Shown piece after piece: positions 4,764 to 7,790 of a stretch of 7,790 nt of DNA (positions within the stretch are counted from its first letter, which is position 1; every line of letters starts with the position of its first letter). Location: positions 1 through 7,790 of the forward strand of contig JBIKIW010000056.1 of the NCBI GenBank assembly GCA_044361365.1, given 5' to 3'. Source of the DNA: JBIKIW01 sp044361365 (lineage in GTDB: Bacteria > Patescibacteriota > JACMRA01). Below the pieces are notes generated by a model. That model searched no databases. It saw only the letters and a list, made by a program, of their open reading frames with translations, and was not told where the DNA came from. The translations under genes and the position numbers were made by a program.

Positions 4764-4941
4764 TATACCAATTTCACTAACCACCAACCTAACTTCAAAT
4801 TGAAACTAAACTCAAAATTCCCCTTTTGATACCATAGTAGCAGTTTGGACTTGTTCCAAATGACCTTCGGGGCATGATGAAAGGGGTGGCAGACTAGGCT
4901 TCCGGGGTATGTTTGTGGTAGTAATTAGCGAAACTAGTATA
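4764..4941. mobile_element. MITE-like repeat element, copy B (178 bp, inverted relative to copy A)
   Basis: The left end TATACCAATTTCACTAA (4764-4780) and the complement of the right end, TATACTAGTTTCGCTAA (4941-4925), form imperfect terminal repeats. The body aligns with copy A on the opposite strand: the ACCACAAACATACCCC segment, the GGTGGCAG segment, the CCCC/GGGG stem and the TTTCAATTTGAA palindrome are in the same order. It is longer because of 51 extra bases at 4829-4879 between the two arms of the CCCC/GGGG stem. It ends about 28 bp from the dihydrouridine synthase stop codon. No protein is encoded. Confidence 0.7.
4829..4879 (-). repeat. 51-bp insert inside copy B, carrying a GTCA-family hairpin
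   Basis: Copy A has the uninterrupted stem CCCCTTTTGAAAGGGG on the minus strand; copy B has 51 additional bases after CCCCTTTTG. The insert holds a perfect TTTGGA/TCCAAA stem (4844-4849/4855-4860) with loop CTTGT and, on the minus strand, the flank GTCAT (4865-4861), placing it in the same hairpin family as 4705-4733. The start ATAC and the end GATG give no clear target duplication. It could equally have been lost from copy A. Confidence 0.5.
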
Positions 4942-4942
4942 A

Positions 4943-4961
4943 ATAGTGAAATTGATGTATC
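4943..4961. repeat. Extra terminal-repeat remnant next to copy B
   Basis: ATAGTGAAATTGATGTATC lies just outside copy B and closely resembles the copy B terminus read on the other strand (TTAGTGAAATTGGTATATC). A second element end therefore sits directly beside the first, 7 bp before the end of the dihydrouridine synthase gene, as if elements had inserted in or next to each other. Confidence 0.45.
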
Positions 4962-4968
4962 TAAATTT

Positions 4969-6006
4969 TTACGAAAAAAGATTGATTTCAGTGAGCAAAC
5001 CCCTAACCTCCTCAATCGAATTAGTTTCCATCATTTTTGCCCGAATTTTACTTGCCCCGTTAAACCCGGAAATATAAATTTTGAAATATTTTTTGAGTAC
5101 AGAATATGGTTTTTGAGTACCCCAAATTTTTTCCCACAAACCCAAATGAATCTTTAAAACCTCTATTCTTTGAGCTAAATCGACAATTTTTTGAGTTTGT
5201 AAATCTATAATTTCGCCACTTTCATTTTCTCCAAAATTTGGATTAAAAATCCATGGGTTTTGAAAAACTCCCCGACCAATCATCGCTCCATCAAAATTAT
5301 GAAGTTCCATTTTTCGTTTTGCCATGACAAGACTTCGAATATCACCATTGACAATCAAAATTGACTGCTGATTTTTGGGTAAATCTTTTTGGATATCTTG
5401 TTGTAAATCCCTTATTTTAGCTATTTCTTCCCAATGATTTGGTACGCTACTTTGCTCTGCCACAGTTCTAGCATGAATAGTCAAAGCCTCTGGACGGCAC
5501 CCACCCAACAAAAATCCAATCCAATTTTCAGTATCAATTTTACCAAAACCAATTCGAGTTTTGATGCTAAGCGGGATCTTGTTTTGCAAGCCTTCACGGG
5601 TAGCTAGCACGATTTCTTTAGCAAGTGTTGGGTTTTTGATCAGTGCCGAGCAAGCCCCTTGTTTGATTACATTTTTAACCGGACAACCCATGTTTATATC
5701 CAACCCATCAAACCCTAAATCCACAATCAAACGAGCGGTTTTTTGATAATCCTCGGGTGTAATTCCCCACACTTGAGCTACAATAGGTCTTTCAATTTTT
5801 GGATCAAATTTTAGCCTGTGAATCACTTTGGATTGCCCAACGCTTTGCATTCCTTCACAGTTGGTAAATTCCGTAAAAAACACATCTGGCCTACCCGTAG
5901 CACAAATAACCTGCCTAAAAACCGTGTCTGTAACATCTTCCATCGGTGCCAAAACTGTGAAATGTTTAGGTAAATTTTGCCAAAAGTTATTCTCCAAAAT
6001 AGCCAT
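4969..6006 (-). CDS. dus: tRNA-dihydrouridine synthase
   Basis: The 345-residue flavoenzyme reduces specific uridines in the tRNA D-loop to dihydrouridine using FMN and NADPH, in the cytoplasm. Residues 18-27 (VLAPMEDVTD) form the N-terminal FMN-contacting loop of the TIM barrel. DINMGCPVKNV (103-113) holds catalytic C108, SIKTRIGFG (147-155) holds K149, TIHARTV (176-182) has H178 and R180, VNGDI (219-223) and MIGRGVFQNPWIF (242-254) bind the flavin phosphate. A C-terminal helical domain follows, as usual. QVWG (78-81) and NMGCP replace the more common Q-L-x-G and N-x-G-C-P variants without loss of key residues. GAAAGGG about 7 nt before the ATG is a fair ribosome site. The gene follows the lipid kinase after 49 bp and may share its promoter. 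The Dus subtype is not assigned. Confidence 0.95.
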   Translation of the reverse strand: MAILENNFWQNLPKHFTVLAPMEDVTDTVFRQVICATGRPDVFFTEFTNCEGMQSVGQSKVIHRLKFDPKIERPIVAQVWGITPEDYQKTARLIVDLGFDGLDINMGCPVKNVIKQGACSALIKNPTLAKEIVLATREGLQNKIPLSIKTRIGFGKIDTENWIGFLLGGCRPEALTIHARTVAEQSSVPNHWEEIAKIRDLQQDIQKDLPKNQQSILIVNGDIRSLVMAKRKMELHNFDGAMIGRGVFQNPWIFNPNFGENESGEIIDLQTQKIVDLAQRIEVLKIHLGLWEKIWGTQKPYSVLKKYFKIYISGFNGASKIRAKMMETNSIEEVRGLLTEINLFS

Positions 6007-6055
6007 TTTTAAACCCTTTCAAATTATCTTTTTGTTGTCTAAAAAATTAAACCGA

Positions 6056-6460
6056 CTAAGTCGAATATTTCACCCCAAAAATTAGACTAATTAAATACAA
6101 AATAACCACCAACCACACAATCGCCACAATCAAAACTGCCCCTGCTGCAAGGTCTTTGATTACCCGTACTGACTCACTTTTTTCAGGATGAACCAAGTCG
6201 CAAAGCGTCTCAAATGCCGTATTTATCATCTCAAGAGCTATCACAATTCCCATCAAAATAAAATTTGCCATGGAACTAATCAAGTGACCATTAAAAATCC
6301 CAAGCAAAGTCAAACTAACTCCTAATGCAAACTGAATTCGGATATTTAATTCTCTAAAAAAAGCTAAATAAAGCCCAGAAAGTGCATAAAATATACTATC
6401 AAAGGGGTTGTACTTGGCGTGCTTTGAAGGAAGAATTTTAAGTTTTTGTTGAAGTTTCAT
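6056..6460 (-). CDS. dgkA: Diacylglycerol/undecaprenol kinase, DgkA family
   Basis: The 134-residue integral membrane enzyme phosphorylates a lipid alcohol with ATP. Gram-positive members act mainly on undecaprenol, returning the carrier for cell wall and glycan synthesis. The family signature is ALEMINTAFETLCD (75-88) with E77, N80, T81, E84 and D88 for Mg-ATP, followed by KDLAAGAVL (102-110). Three hydrophobic helices lie at about 43-60, 64-82 and 106-129. The N-terminal region ending in YNPFDSIFYALSGL (17-30) matches the usual amphipathic start, so the ATG seems right. AAGG lies upstream, with a rather long spacing. A good promoter sits 23 nt upstream of the start codon. Carrier recycling fits with the glycosyltransferase further downstream, but the link is not an operon. 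Confidence 0.94.
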   Translation of the reverse strand: MKLQQKLKILPSKHAKYNPFDSIFYALSGLYLAFFRELNIRIQFALGVSLTLLGIFNGHLISSMANFILMGIVIALEMINTAFETLCDLVHPEKSESVRVIKDLAAGAVLIVAIVWLVVILYLISLIFGVKYST

Positions 6461-6482
6461 AAAAGGCGAACCTTAGGATCTA

Positions 6483-6511
6483 AGTAAAAACTATCAATGA
6501 GAATGGGTCAA
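6483..6511 (-). promoter_or_regulatory. Candidate promoter of the lipid kinase gene
   Basis: TTGACC (6511-6506) and TTTACT (6488-6483) on the minus strand are separated by exactly 17 nt and match the sigma-70 boxes at five and four of six positions. Transcription would start near 6476, giving a short leader to the kinase and perhaps also serving the dihydrouridine synthase. A 7-bp inverted repeat TTTGATT/AATCAAA (6521-6527/6546-6552) lies just upstream; it has no T-run. Confidence 0.5.
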
Positions 6512-6596
6512 TAACTGGGATTTGATTTCTTTAAAATCTTTATTTAATCAAACTTTATTTATTAAACTCTAAACTATCTTCTCAAAAATTTGTCTA

Positions 6597-6673
6597 TGGT
6601 GGTCGCGACGCGAGTCGAACGCATAACCTTTTCCTTAGGACGGAACTGCTCTATCCAATTGAGCTACGCAACC
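6597..6673 (-). tRNA. tRNA-Arg(CCT), CCA encoded
   Basis: The 77-nt minus-strand cloverleaf has acceptor GGTTGCG/CGCGACC (one G-T pair), D stem GCTC/GAGC, anticodon loop GTCCTAA with anticodon CCT (decodes AGG), a 5-nt variable loop, T arm ATGCG-TTCGACT-CGCGT, discriminator A and a genomically encoded CCA. The anticodon stem is TTCC/GGAA with a G27-A43 mismatch at its top, and position 32 is G instead of the usual pyrimidine. These two deviations are mild and the overall fold is complete. It stands alone between the lipid kinase and the unrecognised membrane-associated gene. Confidence 0.93.
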
Positions 6674-6747
6674 AACCTAACAATCAAATAGAAAAATATT
6701 CTTTTTGTAAAATGAAACCTCTTAAACCATCCTACAAACAAAAACTA

Positions 6748-6753
6748 ATTATA
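6748..6753 (-). promoter_or_regulatory. TATAAT box that may serve the tRNA
   Basis: A perfect TATAAT (6753-6748, minus strand) falls in the gap between the unrecognised gene and tRNA-Arg. The expected -35 region lies inside the end of that gene and matches poorly. It would give a leader of about 68 nt, to be removed during tRNA processing. Confidence 0.3.
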
Positions 6754-6757
6754 GAGT

Positions 6758-7711
6758 TTACTTAACATATTTTATCACACTGAGGATAGCTCTGATGGCT
6801 GTTTCGGCAAGTTGCTTTTCTTCGTAATTTTTTGCTTTCGCATATCTTTCCACAGCTTGAATAGCTTGATAAGAATCACTAGCAAGCTCTGTGCCTTCTA
6901 TAGTCTGAGCAAACTTTTTATTTTTCTTGGCAATATATCCTATTAAAGCTAAGAACCCAAAAGTGCTGGCAGGTCCGTTCAAAAGTGGTGCGGAAATCGA
7001 CAAAGCTAATCCTACCGGCGGGTTTATGATTGATATAACCGAGAAAAATGGCACAAAAAATGGACTTGCTCCAACTTCCAACAACTCTTTATTAATTACA
7101 TCTGCAACTAGTTTTATAAAAGTACTATCCTTACCCTCTTGCCTAGGTTTTTTGACAGTAAAATCACTCACTTCTTTTGGATTAATGTTGCTATCTTTTA
7201 AATATGGACTTAGTAAAAGAGTTTTTTCTTCAGGTGAAAAAATTGCAGGGCTTTCAGCAGGTTCTTTTGACCTTTTCAAAAAGGTTTCTACTAAATTCAC
7301 AATTTGATTTTTCCTCGAAAGTTTCTTGATTAGTTCCGTTTTCACCAAGGTGAGATCTTGCAAATCTTTTAAATATGAATCTTCTCCTTCCAGCAAAATA
7401 CAGCTAATTTGATTCATAAAATACACACTTAACGCCGATACCACCTTTGATATTCGCTGAACTGCCAAAGGTTTCGTTCGGTCAACTTGGTTTATAAAAT
7501 CTTTTAGTTCTTGATTTATTTTTGATAATTCATCTCTAATTTTTGCTTGAGCCCCTTTATCTTTAAGCCTTGTATATAAAACCTGACTCGCATCATTTTG
7601 TTCAATTTCATTGTCACTGTAATTGGTTTTGACTAGCTTTTCTATAATCTTTCCTATAATTCCATAGGGACTAGACCAGTTAAAATTTAATTTGAAATAC
7701 TTTTCAGGTAT
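6758..7711 (-). CDS. Unrecognised protein with a hydrophobic central segment; 5' part frameshifted
   Basis: The frame is open from the codon at 7711 to TAA at 6758 (317 residues). The only usual start codon in it is TTG at 7468, which would give 236 residues. However, the 81 codons before that TTG look equally protein-like (for example NWSSPYGIIGKIIKEL and LKDKGAQAKIRDELSKINQEL), with no Shine-Dalgarno sequence before the TTG, so translation probably starts further upstream. The protein is mostly charged helices, with one hydrophobic region (residues about 135-182 counted from the TTG, including FFVPFFSVISIINPPVGLALSISA and FGFLALIGYIA) that could form two membrane helices or a hairpin. I recognise no family. 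The missing 5' part seems to continue in another frame at 7687-7788, as a separate entry. Confidence 0.7.
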   Translation of the reverse strand: MPEKYFKLNFNWSSPYGIIGKIIEKLVKTNYSDNEIEQNDASQVLYTRLKDKGAQAKIRDELSKINQELKDFINQVDRTKPLAVQRISKVVSALSVYFMNQISCILLEGEDSYLKDLQDLTLVKTELIKKLSRKNQIVNLVETFLKRSKEPAESPAIFSPEEKTLLLSPYLKDSNINPKEVSDFTVKKPRQEGKDSTFIKLVADVINKELLEVGASPFFVPFFSVISIINPPVGLALSISAPLLNGPASTFGFLALIGYIAKKNKKFAQTIEGTELASDSYQAIQAVERYAKAKNYEEKQLAETAIRAILSVIKYVK

Positions 7712-7790
7712 TTAATATAGATTTTGATAATATGGAGCAAATCTGTCTCTAAGTCAAATACATATTTCTCTAAATCTTTTTTTGATTGAG
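7687..7790 (-). CDS. Frameshifted N-terminal segment of the same unrecognised gene (partial)
   Basis: From the right edge a minus-strand frame stays open for 33 codons and ends at TAA (7687-7689). Its peptide, KKDLEKYVFDLETDLLHII followed by KIYIKYLK, looks like a genuine amphipathic helix. The neighbouring frame takes over as KYFKLNFNWSSPYGI. Adding one A to the AAAA run at 7703-7706 would join the two into one reading frame (CTG AAA AAG TAT TTC). The start lies outside the window. The break is either a sequencing or assembly homopolymer error, a recent inactivating deletion, or, less likely, programmed -1 frameshifting: the local sequence is not a classic slippery heptamer. Confidence 0.55.
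   Translation of the reverse strand, partial: QSKKDLEKYVFDLETDLLHIIKIYIKYLKSISN

Noticed and set aside
4812..5157. Open frames on both strands over copy B and the end of the dihydrouridine synthase gene
   Set aside because: They overlap the repeat element and the well-supported synthase in other frames and show no family features.
6927..7307. 126-codon plus-strand open frame
   Set aside because: It is antisense to the longer minus-strand frame with hydrophobic helices, and no ribosome site is seen; codon pattern favours the minus strand.
7695..7715. Programmed -1 ribosomal frameshift site
   Set aside because: The codons CTG AAA AGT do not form a standard X XXY YYZ slippery heptamer and I see no strong downstream stem; a homopolymer indel is simpler.

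Overview
The window is AT-rich (about two thirds A+T by eye) bacterial DNA. All supported genes lie on the minus strand, so the genome reads right to left here. The compact genes, short spacers, a NYN-domain protein with a long disordered basic tail, a Gram-positive-type undecaprenol/diacylglycerol kinase and intergenic DNA packed with short hairpin repeats suggest a small-genome lineage such as Patescibacteria (Candidate Phyla Radiation). This is inference: no marker gene fixes the taxon. TGA is used as a stop at the ATGA gene junction, which argues against the TGA-to-glycine code of Gracilibacteria/Absconditabacteria.

Reading in the direction of transcription: the right edge holds an unrecognised, partly hydrophobic protein whose 5' part is in another frame (probable single-base frameshift near 7703-7706). 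Next comes tRNA-Arg(CCT) with an encoded CCA, then a small membrane lipid kinase (6056-6460) and a tRNA-dihydrouridine synthase (4969-6006). A gene-free stretch of about 1 kb (3962-4968) follows. After it are a NYN-domain nuclease-like protein (2789-3961), a histidine phosphatase (2000-2581) overlapping by ATGA a GT4 glycosyltransferase (855-2003), and a 57-residue uncharacterised gene (584-757) with its own Shine-Dalgarno sequence and terminator. Positions 1-553 hold no supported gene.

The most distinctive content is non-coding. Two related, inverted elements (2616-2745 and 4764-4941) with imperfect terminal inverted repeats of consensus TATACYNRTTTCRCTAA look like small non-autonomous (MITE-like) elements. 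They bracket the NYN gene and the long spacer, and one end supplies a perfect TATAAT upstream of the phosphatase. Two further hairpin families keep their flanks but change both stem arms together: TAGAGG..CC-ATT (four copies) and GTCA-stem-CTTGT-stem (four or five copies). A chain of about seven consecutive hairpins closed by a perfect 10-bp stem (271-474) is the best candidate for an undescribed structured element.

Functionally the genes are mostly housekeeping or envelope-related: tRNA and tRNA modification, lipid-carrier recycling, glycan assembly and possibly RNA processing. No defence system, CRISPR array, phage gene or transposase is visible.
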